This document shows, piece after piece, positions 7,743 to 16,041 of a stretch of 64,000 bases of DNA; positions within the stretch are counted from its first letter, which is position 1; every line of letters begins with the position of its first letter. This stretch comes from Streptomyces venezuelae. Lineage in GTDB: Bacteria; Actinomycetota; Actinomycetes; Streptomycetales; Streptomycetaceae. The notes under the pieces are model-generated. The model was given only the letters and a program-made list of their open reading frames with translations. It did not search any database and was not told where the DNA came from. The DNA is taken from positions 1,922,001 to 1,986,000 of the forward strand of contig NZ_CP029190.1 of assembly GCF_008642295.1 (NCBI RefSeq). The letters are read 5' to 3'. Made by a program: the position numbers and the translations under genes.

Positions 7743-8906
7743 TCACGCGTACGGGCTGTCCACGCCGGCGGCTGCCGGCCGCGGCTCGCGCGCCGGGCAG
7801 CAGCCCACCGCGCACAGGTCCTGGGCGGGGCCGAGCAGCCCCAGCGCACAGCGCTCGACCGGCTCGCCGCGCTCGCTCGCGGCCCGCTCCAGCACCAGAT
7901 CGCGGACCGCCGCCGCGAACCGCGGGTCGGCGCCCACGGTGGCCGACCGGGCCACCGGGAGGCCCAGCTCGGCCGCCTTGGCCATCGCCTCGGTGTCGAG
8001 GTCGTACAGGACCTCCATGTGGTCCGAGACGAAGCCGATCGGCACCATCACCACCGCCGGAGCCCCGTCGGCCTGCTCGGCCTCCAGGTGGTCGCAGATG
8101 TCCGGCTCCAGCCACGGGATGTGGGGGGCGCCGCTGCGCGACTGGTAGACGAGCTGCCACGGCCGTTCCACGCCCGTCTCGACGCGCACCGCGTCGGCGA
8201 TCACCCGGGCGACGTCCAGGTGCTGGCGGACGTACGCGCCGCCCTCGCCGCCCGAGGTGTGGTCCTCGGCCGGACCGGAGGCGTCGGCCGCCGCGGTCGG
8301 GATGGAGTGCGTGGTGAAGGCCAGCCGGGCCCCGTCCCGTACGCCCTCGGGGAGGGAGTCCAGCGCGGCCAGCACCCCGTCGATCATGGGCTGCACAAAG
8401 CCGGGGTGGTTGAAGTAGTGCCGCAGCTTGTCCACCCGCGGCAGGTCGAAGCCCTCCTGCTCGAGCACGGCCAGCGCGTCTGCGAGGTTCTCGCGGTACT
8501 GGCGGCAGCCCGAGTACGAGGCATAGGCGCTGGTGGCCAGCACGGCGATGCGGCGCCGCCCGTCGGCCGCCATGTCGCGCATCACGTCCGTCAGGTACGG
8601 CGCCCAGTTCCGGTTGCCCCAGTAGACCGGGAGGTCCATGCCGTGGTCGGCGAAGTCCTTCCGGAGGGCGTCCAGCAGCTCCCGGTTCTGCGCGTTGATC
8701 GGGCTGACCCCGCCGAAGCCGAAGTAGTGCTGCCCGACCTCCTTGAGGCGCTCGCGCGGGATGCCCCGGCCGCGGGTCACGTTCTCCAGGAAGGGCACGA
8801 CGTCGTCGGGTCCCTCCGGGCCGCCGAAGGACAGCAGCAGGAGGGCGTCGTAGGGGCGGGCCGGGCCGGCAGCGCCGTTCGCGGGGCTGGGGAGCTGGTC
8901 TGACAT
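7743..8906 (-). CDS. hemH: Ferrochelatase (coproporphyrin-type)
   Basis: A 387-residue ferrochelatase, inserting Fe(II) into porphyrin. In actinobacteria the physiological substrate is coproporphyrin III, so the product is coproheme. Family features are [17 protein letters not shown] at the N-terminus, [24 protein letters not shown] (the catalytic His region, SxHSIP), YQSRSGAP...WLEPDI, and [17 protein letters not shown] (the second conserved His/Glu segment). The C-terminus carries four cysteines ([13 protein letters not shown]), consistent with the [2Fe-2S] cluster of actinobacterial enzymes. ATG at MSDQLPSP is chosen, eight codons into the open frame. Confidence 0.95.
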   Translation of the reverse strand: MSDQLPSPANGAAGPARPYDALLLLSFGGPEGPDDVVPFLENVTRGRGIPRERLKEVGQHYFGFGGVSPINAQNRELLDALRKDFADHGMDLPVYWGNRNWAPYLTDVMRDMAADGRRRIAVLATSAYASYSGCRQYRENLADALAVLEQEGFDLPRVDKLRHYFNHPGFVQPMIDGVLAALDSLPEGVRDGARLAFTTHSIPTAAADASGPAEDHTSGGEGGAYVRQHLDVARVIADAVRVETGVERPWQLVYQSRSGAPHIPWLEPDICDHLEAEQADGAPAVVMVPIGFVSDHMEVLYDLDTEAMAKAAELGLPVARSATVGADPRFAAAVRDLVLERAASERGEPVERCALGLLGPAQDLCAVGCCPAREPRPAAAGVDSPYA

Positions 8907-9054
8907 GCTTCGAATCCTGCCACCCGACACCGACGGCCGTGCATCCGGCCGAAGACTTCGTCACCCCGGTTTCCCGCCCCCTCCCTCCCCGCGCGGGCGC
9001 GTTGCTACCAGCCGTAACCTGTACGAGCCATTGACGTCCCTTACGGAGGGCAGC

Positions 9055-10311
9055 GTGCCCAGTCCCTACCGCGCGATATTCGCCGCCCCCGGCACCACGG
9101 CGTTCAGCACCGCCGGATTCATCGGACGGCTGCCGCTGTCCATGGTGGGCATCGGAATCGTGACGATGATCTCCGAGCTCACCGGCCGCTACAAGCTGGC
9201 CGGCCTGGTCACCGCCACCCTCGCCCTGGCCGCCGCCGTGATGGGCCCCCAGGTGTCCCGCCTGGTCGACCAGTACGGCCAGCGCCGGGTGCTGCGGCCC
9301 GCCACGCTCATCGCCGTGGCCTCGGTGTCCGGGCTGCTGCTCGCCGCCGCGAACGGCCTGCCGGAGTGGACCTGGTTCGTGTTCGCCGTGGGGGCCGGCG
9401 TGGTGCCGAGCGTCGGCTCGATGATCCGGGCCCGCTGGACGGCGATCTACCGGGACTCCCCGCGCGAGCTGCACACCGCCTACTCCTTCGAGTCCGTGGT
9501 GGACGAGATCTGCTTCATTTTCGGCCCGATCCTGGCCATCGGACTGTCCACCACCTGGTTCCCCGAGGCCGGCCCGCTGGTCGCCGCGGTCTGCCTGCTG
9601 GTGGGCACCTGGTGGCTGACCGCACAGCGGAGCACCGAGCCGGAACCCCACCCGCGCGCCACCCACACCGAGGGGGACAAGGGCTCCGCCCTCCGCTCCC
9701 CCGGCCTGCAGGTCCTGGTGGCCACCTTCGTGGCCACCGGCGCGATCTTCGGCTCCATCGACGTGGTGACCCTGGCCTTCGCCGAGGAGGAGGGGCACAA
9801 GTCGGCGGCCAGCGTCGTGCTGGCGGTCTGGGCCCTCGGCTCCTGCCTGGCGGGCGTGGTCTTCGGCCTGCTGCACCTGAAGGGCAAAGCCGAACGCCGC
9901 TGGGTACTGGGCGTCAGTGCGATGGCCGTGAGTATGATCCCCCTGCTACTGGCCGGGAACCTGCCGTTTCTGGCCGTGGCGCTCTTCGTCTCGGGTCTCG
10001 CCATCGCTCCGACGATGGTCACGACGATGGCCCTGATCGAGACGCACGTACCACGCGCGAAGCTGACCGAGGGCATGACCTGGACAAGCACCGGGCTCGC
10101 GGTCGGGGTCGCGCTCGGGTCCTCCGTGGCCGGCTGGGTCATCGACTCGTCGGGCGCCCGGACCGGGTACGTCGTCTCCATCTCGGCGGGGGCTGCCGCG
10201 GCGGCGGTTGCGTTCGCGGGTTACCGCCGGCTGACGAGGCCGGCGCAAGGGGAGGAGACCTCTGGCGATGGGGACGGCGACAGCAGGGAAGTCCGGGAGC
10301 ACGTGGCGTAA
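9055..10311 (+). CDS. MFS transporter
   Basis: A 418-residue polytopic membrane protein with about twelve hydrophobic helices, of the major facilitator superfamily. It opens SPYRAIFAAPGTTAFSTAGF. The central loop (~195-215) separates the two six-helix halves and the tail is acidic (EETSGDGDGDSREVRE). The substrate is unknown; such genes are often labelled sugar or drug efflux. The GTG start is set by GGAGGG five bases upstream. Its 3' end overlaps the next gene by 44 bp, an unusually long overlap that suggests linked expression. Confidence 0.88.
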   Translation: MPSPYRAIFAAPGTTAFSTAGFIGRLPLSMVGIGIVTMISELTGRYKLAGLVTATLALAAAVMGPQVSRLVDQYGQRRVLRPATLIAVASVSGLLLAAANGLPEWTWFVFAVGAGVVPSVGSMIRARWTAIYRDSPRELHTAYSFESVVDEICFIFGPILAIGLSTTWFPEAGPLVAAVCLLVGTWWLTAQRSTEPEPHPRATHTEGDKGSALRSPGLQVLVATFVATGAIFGSIDVVTLAFAEEEGHKSAASVVLAVWALGSCLAGVVFGLLHLKGKAERRWVLGVSAMAVSMIPLLLAGNLPFLAVALFVSGLAIAPTMVTTMALIETHVPRAKLTEGMTWTSTGLAVGVALGSSVAGWVIDSSGARTGYVVSISAGAAAAAVAFAGYRRLTRPAQGEETSGDGDGDSREVREHVA

Positions 10312-11590
10312 CTGGGCGGGCAACGTGTCCGCGACACCGGCCCGCGTAGTGGAACCGGCCTCGGTCGGAGACGTTCAGGAGGCGGTCCGGCGGGCCGCCG
10401 AGCAGGGACTGAAGGTGAAGGCGGTCGGCACCGGCCACTCCTTCACCGCGGCGGCGGCCACCGACGGCGTACTGATCAGGCCGCAGGCGCTCGCCGGGAT
10501 CCTGGAGATCGACCGGTCGGCGGGCACCGTGAAAGTGGCGGCCGGCACCGTTCTGAAGGACCTCAACCAGGCCCTGGCCAGGGAGGGCCTGTCGCTCACC
10601 AACATGGGCGACATCATGGAGCAGACGGTTTCCGGGGCCACCGGCACCGGCACCCACGGCACCGGCCGGGACTCCGCCTCCATCGCGGCCCAGATCCGCG
10701 CGCTGGAGCTGGTCACCGCGGACGGGCGGATGCTCGTCTGCTCCGAGAAGGAGAACCCGGAGGTCTTCGCGGCGGCCCGGATCGGGATCGGGGCTCTGGG
10801 CGTGGTCACCTCGATCACCTTCGCGGTGGAGCCGCTGTTCTTCCTCACCGCCCGCGAGGAGCCGATGGGCTTCGACCGGGTGATGGACGAATTCGAGCAG
10901 CACTTCGCGGAGAACGAGCACTTCGAGTTCTACTGGTTCCCGCACACCGGCAACTGCAACACCAAGCGGAACAACCGCAGCCCGGGCCCGGCCGCCCCGC
11001 CCGGCGCGGTCAGCGCCTGGGTGGAGGACGAGCTGCTGTCGAACGGCCTCTTCCAGGCCGTCAACTCGCTGGGCCGCGCGGTCCCCGGGACCATTCCCGG
11101 CATCGCCCGGATCGCCAGCCGGGCCCTGTCCGCGCGCACCTACACGGACATCCCGTACAAGGTGTTCACCAGCCCGCGCCGGGTCCGGTTCGTGGAGATG
11201 GAGTACGCCCTTCCGCGCGAGCGGGTGGTCGCGGCGCTGCGGGAGCTGCGGGCCATGGTGGACCGCTCTGACCTGCGGATCAGCTTCCCGGTGGAGGTCC
11301 GGACGGCTCCGGCGGACGACATCGCCCTGTCCACCGCCTCCGGCCGGGACACCGCGTACGTCGCGGTGCACATGTACCGGGGCACCCCGTACCAGGCGTA
11401 CTTCACGGCCGCCGAGCGGATCTTCACCGCACACGGCGGGCGCCCGCACTGGGGGAAGGTGCACACCCGGGACGCCGGGTACTTCGCCGAGGTCTACCCG
11501 CGGTTCGGGGAGTTCACCGCGCTGCGGGACCGGCTGGACCCGGACCGGGTGTTCGGCAACGACTACCTGCGCCGGATCCTCGGGGACTGA
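10268..11590 (+). CDS. FAD-binding D-arabinono-1,4-lactone oxidase family protein
   Basis: A 440-residue flavoprotein of the aldonolactone oxidase/alditol oxidase group. The N-terminal PCMH-type FAD domain shows VVEPASVGDVQEAVRRA, KAVGTGHSFT (GHS, site of FAD attachment in covalent flavoproteins), GTGTHGTGRDSASIA and GIGALGVVTSITF. The C-terminal substrate domain ends HWGKVHTRDAGYF...YPRFGEFTALRDRLDP...NDYLRRILGD, the conserved HWGK and lactone-oxidase tail. It probably oxidises a sugar lactone or polyol with O2. AGGAGA lies upstream of its ATG inside the MFS gene. Confidence 0.9.
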   Translation: MGTATAGKSGSTWRNWAGNVSATPARVVEPASVGDVQEAVRRAAEQGLKVKAVGTGHSFTAAAATDGVLIRPQALAGILEIDRSAGTVKVAAGTVLKDLNQALAREGLSLTNMGDIMEQTVSGATGTGTHGTGRDSASIAAQIRALELVTADGRMLVCSEKENPEVFAAARIGIGALGVVTSITFAVEPLFFLTAREEPMGFDRVMDEFEQHFAENEHFEFYWFPHTGNCNTKRNNRSPGPAAPPGAVSAWVEDELLSNGLFQAVNSLGRAVPGTIPGIARIASRALSARTYTDIPYKVFTSPRRVRFVEMEYALPRERVVAALRELRAMVDRSDLRISFPVEVRTAPADDIALSTASGRDTAYVAVHMYRGTPYQAYFTAAERIFTAHGGRPHWGKVHTRDAGYFAEVYPRFGEFTALRDRLDPDRVFGNDYLRRILGD

Positions 11591-11605
11591 ACCCGGCGGG
11601 CCCGG

Positions 11606-12406
11606 TCAGGACGTGCTCTCCAGGCCGCGCTCGCTGCCCGCCCCCCGGCCGGTGTCGCCACCCGGCGCCGCCGGTCCGGGGGTCGGGGGCGGGGTCGGTG
11701 CCGGGGTCGGCCCGGGCGGTGTGGGAGTCGGGGTCGGCGTGGGAGCGGGGGTCGGCGGCGTCGGGTCCGGGTCCGGGTCCGGCGGGGTGGGACCGGTGGA
11801 GTGCCTGCGGGTGCCGTCGGTACCGGCAGTCCCGTCGGTCCCGTCGGTATCGGCCGTACCGGTCTCCGGGTTGCCGGACCGTTCCTCCCGGCCCTGCCGT
11901 CCGCCGCCCGAACCGTCGTCGCCCTTGTCTCCCTTGTCGCCCTCACCCGCCCGGGACTTGACGGGACCACCGGGCAGCACGGACCGCCCGTCACTGCTCA
12001 CCGGTGAGCCGGCAAAGGCCTCGTACGCGCCTATGCCGCCCATCGCGAGGGCGAAGGCCAGCCCGGCGGCGACCGCGCTGCGCTTCCAGCCCCGGTTCCG
12101 GCTGCCGTGGGTGGTGGCCGGGCTGAACTCGCCGACGGCGGGCGGGCCCGGCTCGGCCGGCACCGGGACCTGGCGGCCCTTCGGCGCGGCGGCCTCGCGC
12201 AGCTGGTCGCCGGTACGGCGGAAGAGGTGCTGGATCACGGGGCCGCCCGCGGTGGCCACCACGCTGACCACGCCGGCGCCCAGGATCGTGCCGTACACGC
12301 CGAGCTTCGAGGCGAGCAGGGCGGCGGCGACCGTGGCCAGCGAGGTCCCCGCGACCTGGGTCACACTCAGATCGAGCTTCTTCTTCTCGGTCGCCTTCTG
12401 ACCCAT
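11606..12406 (-). CDS. Membrane protein with proline/threonine-rich exported tail
   Basis: A 266-residue protein of unknown function. After a basic start (MGQKATEKKKLDL) come a hydrophobic, glycine/alanine-rich helical hairpin (~15-55), a cytoplasmic segment, and a single clear transmembrane helix (~102-124, VAAGLAFALAMGGIGAYEAF). The last ~140 residues are low complexity: Gly/Asp-rich, then repeated TDGT and PTP/DPDP units. The tail probably spans or lies outside the cell wall. The repeats make the corresponding DNA (about 11640-11850) repetitive. The start has a downstream-facing region of ~500 bp shared with sepH. Confidence 0.75.
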   Translation of the reverse strand: MGQKATEKKKLDLSVTQVAGTSLATVAAALLASKLGVYGTILGAGVVSVVATAGGPVIQHLFRRTGDQLREAAAPKGRQVPVPAEPGPPAVGEFSPATTHGSRNRGWKRSAVAAGLAFALAMGGIGAYEAFAGSPVSSDGRSVLPGGPVKSRAGEGDKGDKGDDGSGGGRQGREERSGNPETGTADTDGTDGTAGTDGTRRHSTGPTPPDPDPDPTPPTPAPTPTPTPTPPGPTPAPTPPPTPGPAAPGGDTGRGAGSERGLESTS

Positions 12407-12916
12407 CCTCAACCTCTGCTTCACCGGCCTACAGCAGTTACTGACCTCTGAGCGAAACCGATAGTTCCATTTCTGCGGATTCTGTGAAGCACACCACCCC
12501 AAATCGACCGCGGACGCAGGGGCGTCCGACCGGTCGGTCTCCCAACTCCCCTGCCGCCGGACAAGTTCGGCGGCGCGGCGGTCCACCCAGGTGGCCCGAA
12601 TGGAGTACTGTGGCGAGCCCTGGGACCGTCCCTCCTTACGGATGTCCGGACCCGGGAGAGGGGGCCGGTTGATGGAGAAACGGCGCTCGAAACCGGCGAG
12701 AGTGCGCTATCGCACGGGTTTCTGCTGCACAGAGTGACCACCCGGTCACTGTCTGTGGCCAACAGGTAACCGTGCCATAACGGCGATCAAGGGCGCATGC
12801 CCGACACGCCGGTTTAACTCGGCAAGGTTGTGGCAGGCTGCACCCGGGCAGGCCACACTCGACTAGCGGAAGCAGCGACGCACGTGACGTCGGCAGGCAC
12901 CACCCGGGAGGTCCCC
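12407..12916. other. Divergent promoter region upstream of sepH
   Basis: No gene is supported in this 510-bp stretch; the open frames on both strands are codon-bias shadows. It must hold the promoters of the membrane-protein gene (left, minus) and sepH (right, plus). A palindrome AGTGACC-ACCC-GGTCACT lies at 12733-12750, about 170 bp before sepH. No sigma-factor consensus stands out strongly. Confidence 0.5.
12733..12750. promoter_or_regulatory. Inverted repeat upstream of sepH (possible operator)
   Basis: AGTGACC and GGTCACT are perfect 7-bp inverted arms separated by ACCC. The element lies in the non-coding sepH upstream region, so it could be a regulator binding site. I cannot assign a regulator and it might be fortuitous. 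Confidence 0.35.
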
Positions 12917-13942
12917 ATGCCCGAACTGCGTGTCGTGGCCGTCTCCAATGACGGCACACGACTGGTGCTCAAGGCTGCGGACAGCACGGAGTACACGCTT
13001 CCGATCGACGAACGGCTGCGGGCGGCGGTACGCAACGACCGTGCCCGGCTGAACCAGATCGAGATCGAGGTGGAGAGCCACCTCCGCCCGCGGGACATCC
13101 AGGCCCGGATACGTGCCGGTGCCTCCGCGGAGGAGGTCGCGCAGCTCGCCGGCATCCCCGTCGACCGGGTCCGCCGCTTCGAAGGGCCGGTCCTGGCCGA
13201 GCGTGCCTTCATGGCCGAGCGCGCCCGCAAGACCCCCGTACGCCGCCCCGGCGAGAACACCGGACCCCAGCTCGGCGAGGCCGTGCAGGAGCGGCTGACG
13301 CTGCGCGGGGCCGAGAAGGAGACCGTCCAGTGGGACTCCTGGCGCCGCGACGACGGCACCTGGGAGGTCCTGCTGGTCTACCGGGTGGCCGGTGAACCGC
13401 ATTCCGCGAGCTGGACGTACGACCCGCCGCGCCGCCTGGTGGTGGCGGTGGACGACGAGGCCCGCTCGCTGATCGGCGAGTCGGACGACCTCCCGACCGC
13501 CCCCGAGCCGACGTTCCCGTTCGTACCGCGGATCGCGCGGCTGCCCCGGGACCGGCCGCTCGACCGCGCACTGGACCGCCAGCTCCCCGCCATCGCCTCG
13601 GCCGCGCCCCCGCCGGAGCCGGAGGAGGAGCGGGACACCCTGACCAGCCTGCTGGAGGCGGTACCGAGCTTCCGGGGCGACCTGGTGGTCCCGGAGCGGC
13701 CCGCCGCCGCGCCGGAACCGGAGCCGGAGGAGGCCGAGGAGGCCCCGCCGGCCGCTTCGGCGGGCGCAGGGGCGGCATACGCGGACGTGCTGATGCCGCG
13801 GACGGTGGCCGGCCATCGCGACCGGCTCACCGGTACCACGGACCGGCAGGCCGAGGCCGACGGAGTCCGGCCGGGCCGCCGCGCGGCGGTCCCCAGCTGG
13901 GACGAGATCGTCTTCGGCACCCGCCGCAAGAAGCAGGAATAG
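12917..13942 (+). CDS. sepH: Cell division protein SepH (DUF3071)
   Basis: A 341-residue protein matching Streptomyces SepH, which binds FtsZ and promotes Z-ring assembly during sporulation and vegetative septation. The N-terminal DUF3071 domain (residues 1 to ~170, PELRVVAVSNDGTRLVLKAA) contains the helix-turn-helix-like segment IQARIRAGASAEEVAQLAG, known to be needed for function in this family, followed by WDSWRRDDGTWEVLLVYR. The C-terminal half is disordered, rich in Pro/Glu/Ala, and ends in the short conserved motif WDEIVFGTRRKKQE. GGGAGG precedes the ATG. Confidence 0.93.
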   Translation: MPELRVVAVSNDGTRLVLKAADSTEYTLPIDERLRAAVRNDRARLNQIEIEVESHLRPRDIQARIRAGASAEEVAQLAGIPVDRVRRFEGPVLAERAFMAERARKTPVRRPGENTGPQLGEAVQERLTLRGAEKETVQWDSWRRDDGTWEVLLVYRVAGEPHSASWTYDPPRRLVVAVDDEARSLIGESDDLPTAPEPTFPFVPRIARLPRDRPLDRALDRQLPAIASAAPPPEPEEERDTLTSLLEAVPSFRGDLVVPERPAAAPEPEPEEAEEAPPAASAGAGAAYADVLMPRTVAGHRDRLTGTTDRQAEADGVRPGRRAAVPSWDEIVFGTRRKKQE

Positions 13943-14146
13943 CCGCCCCGGAGCCACCCCGCGGGAACGCGCGGCCGTTCCGGGGCCGGTCCGGGGGTGC
14001 CGGCCCGGCACCCGCACCACGATGTGGCCCGGGGCCATACCGCGTACCCTCCCCCGGCACCGGCACCGCGTGGAACGCACGGCCCCCGGCAGCCGGCCAG
14101 GCGGGGCCCGCAGGGCCCCGGTCATGCACGCAGCCGCCCGGCCGGG

Positions 14147-14216
14147 GCCGGCAGGCACGGCGCGGCCCGGCGGAGCCGGCAGGCACGGCGCGGCCCGGCG
14201 GAGCCGGTAGGTATCG
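14147..14216. repeat. 28-bp tandem repeat between sepH and rhodanese gene
   Basis: Two perfect 28-bp copies, each starting GCCGGCAGGCACGGCGCGG, occupy 14147-14174 and 14175-14202, followed by a degenerate third beginning GCCGGTAGGTATCG. The unit is GC-rich and lies in the convergent 3' region between two genes, where slippage would be tolerated. Confidence 0.85.
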
Positions 14217-14233
14217 CGCGCAGGCGGATGGCG

Positions 14234-15070
14234 CTACTGCGGTTCCGGGCCCGTCGCCACCGGGCGGGACTCGTCCGAGGACCACTCCGACCAGCTGCCC
14301 GCGTACAGGGCCGCCGGGATGCCCGCGACCTCGAGTGCCAGCACCTGATGGGCTCCCGATACGCCGGAGCCGCAGTACACGCCCACCGGGGCTTCGCCGG
14401 AGGCGCCCAGGCCCGCGAAACGCGCCGCGAGTTCCTCCGCCGGGAGCAACCTGCCGTCGGGCCGTACGTTTTCGGCCGTCGGCGCCGACAGTGCGCCCGG
14501 AATGTGGCCTCCGACCCGGTCGATCGGCTCGATTTCGCCCCGGTACCGCTCCCCCGCCCGGGCATCCAGCAGGACGCCGGTCCGGGCGAGCGAAGCCGCC
14601 GCATCCGCGTCCAGCAGCCCCACGGCTCCCGGACTTGGCTTGAAATCGCCCTCCCCTTGCGAGGGCTCCTCGATCGTCAGTCCACCCCCCGCCGAGGTCC
14701 AGGCGACCAGGCCCCCGTCGAGGACCCGGACGTTGCCGTGACCCGTCCAGCGCAACAGCCACCAGGCCCGGGCCGCGGCCCAGCCCTGACCGCCGTCGTA
14801 CACGACCACGGGCCTGTCCGCCGAGACCCCGGCCCGGCGCATCACCGCCCCGAACTCCTCCGCGTCCGGCAGCGGGTGACGGCCACCGGACCCAGGCGGA
14901 CCTGCGAGTTCGCGGTCGAGATCGACGTACACGGCGCCGGGAAGGTGCCCGGCCTCGTACTCGGGCCGCAGATGGGGCCCGCCCAGCTGCCAGCGGATGT
15001 CGAGCAGGACCGGCGGGCGCGGACCGGCCAGTTCGGCCATCAGTTCGGATGCGGAGAGGATCGCAGTCAT
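14234..15070 (-). CDS. Thiosulfate/3-mercaptopyruvate sulfurtransferase (tandem rhodanese)
   Basis: A 278-residue protein with two rhodanese domains. The first (1 to ~135) begins VLLDIRWQLGG and includes the inactive-domain motif VVVYDGGQGWAAARAWWLLR. The second (~150-270) begins GVLLDARAGERYRGEIEPID and carries the catalytic loop VGVYCGSGVSGAHQ with the persulfide-forming cysteine. The CGSGVS-type loop is typical of mercaptopyruvate/thiosulfate transferases. It transfers sulfane sulfur to cyanide or thiols. ATG at MTAILSASEL is used; the preceding frame is not conserved sequence. Confidence 0.93.
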   Translation of the reverse strand: MTAILSASELMAELAGPRPPVLLDIRWQLGGPHLRPEYEAGHLPGAVYVDLDRELAGPPGSGGRHPLPDAEEFGAVMRRAGVSADRPVVVYDGGQGWAAARAWWLLRWTGHGNVRVLDGGLVAWTSAGGGLTIEEPSQGEGDFKPSPGAVGLLDADAAASLARTGVLLDARAGERYRGEIEPIDRVGGHIPGALSAPTAENVRPDGRLLPAEELAARFAGLGASGEAPVGVYCGSGVSGAHQVLALEVAGIPAALYAGSWSEWSSDESRPVATGPEPQ

Positions 15071-15251
15071 GGCTCCATCCTCTCCCCCTCCGCGGCCTCC
15101 GCGTAACACGCCGGACACCGACGTGCCGCACTGATTCGGTCATCTCTCGGGGCCCACTCGAAATGCGGCGCGGCCGGGGCGCGCCGCGGCCTGGGGAGTG
15201 CAAGCATCAGCAGCGGCAAGCAGACACCCGAGACGCGGAGGAGATTCGGCG

Positions 15252-16022
15252 ATGACCGAGGCAGCACTGCGGCGCACAACCGGAGCACCGTGCTGGGTGA
15301 GCCTGATGGTCCACGGTCTCGGGACCACCGAGGACTTCTACAGCGCCCTGTTCGGCTGGGAGTACGCCCCGGGCCCGGAGCCGCTCGGCCCGTACGTCCG
15401 GGCGCTGCTCGACGGCCGTGAGGTGGCGGGCATCGGCCAGCTGCCCCCGGACCGCCATCTGCAGGTGGCCTGGACCACGTACCTGTCCACCGAGGACGCG
15501 GACGAGACGGCGGAGGCGATCCGCTGCTGCGGCGGCACGGTGGCGGTGGGCCCGCTGGACGCGGGGGACGCCGGGCGGATGGCCATCTGCTCCGACCCGG
15601 CCGGCGCGGTCTTCGGGATCTGGCAGTCCGGGGCCCACGCGGCCCCGCTGACCGGGGTGCACGGCACGCCGGTGTGGAACGAGCTGGTCACCCAGGACAC
15701 CACGATGGTCGGCAAGTTCTACCAGTCCGTCTTCGGCCACGAGGCGGAGGCGGTGGTCTCGGCCGACTTCGACTATCTGACCCTGCATGTCGGGGGCCTG
15801 CCGGTGGCCTCGATCCACGGGGTGGGCCGCGCCCTGCCGCACGACCGGGGCGCGCACTGGATGACGTACTTCGAGGTCTCGGACGCCGACCGGGCCGCCG
15901 ACCAGGTCGAAGAACTCGGCGGGCATGTGCTCCGGCCGCCCCGGGAGGGCGCGCTGGGCCGCCTGGCCATGGTCTCCGACCCGGAGGGCGCGGTCTTCAC
16001 GGTCGTCCAGTCCATGCCCTGA
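15252..16022 (+). CDS. VOC family protein (glyoxalase/bleomycin-resistance fold)
   Basis: A 256-residue protein made of two vicinal-oxygen-chelate domains: residues ~10-125 (WVSLMVHGLGTTEDFYSALFGW ... GAVFGIWQ) and ~135-255 (WNELVTQDTTMVGKFYQSVFGH ... GAVFTVVQS). The repeated pattern of FY..VFG and DP.GAVF is characteristic. Substrate is unknown; Streptomyces relatives are often labelled hydroxylase because of similarity to proteins of antibiotic clusters. GGAGGAG lies before the ATG. It converges on the conflict operon with a 19-bp gap. Confidence 0.88.
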   Translation: MTEAALRRTTGAPCWVSLMVHGLGTTEDFYSALFGWEYAPGPEPLGPYVRALLDGREVAGIGQLPPDRHLQVAWTTYLSTEDADETAEAIRCCGGTVAVGPLDAGDAGRMAICSDPAGAVFGIWQSGAHAAPLTGVHGTPVWNELVTQDTTMVGKFYQSVFGHEAEAVVSADFDYLTLHVGGLPVASIHGVGRALPHDRGAHWMTYFEVSDADRAADQVEELGGHVLRPPREGALGRLAMVSDPEGAVFTVVQSMP

Positions 16023-16041
16023 CCCGCCGGGCCGACGCGGC

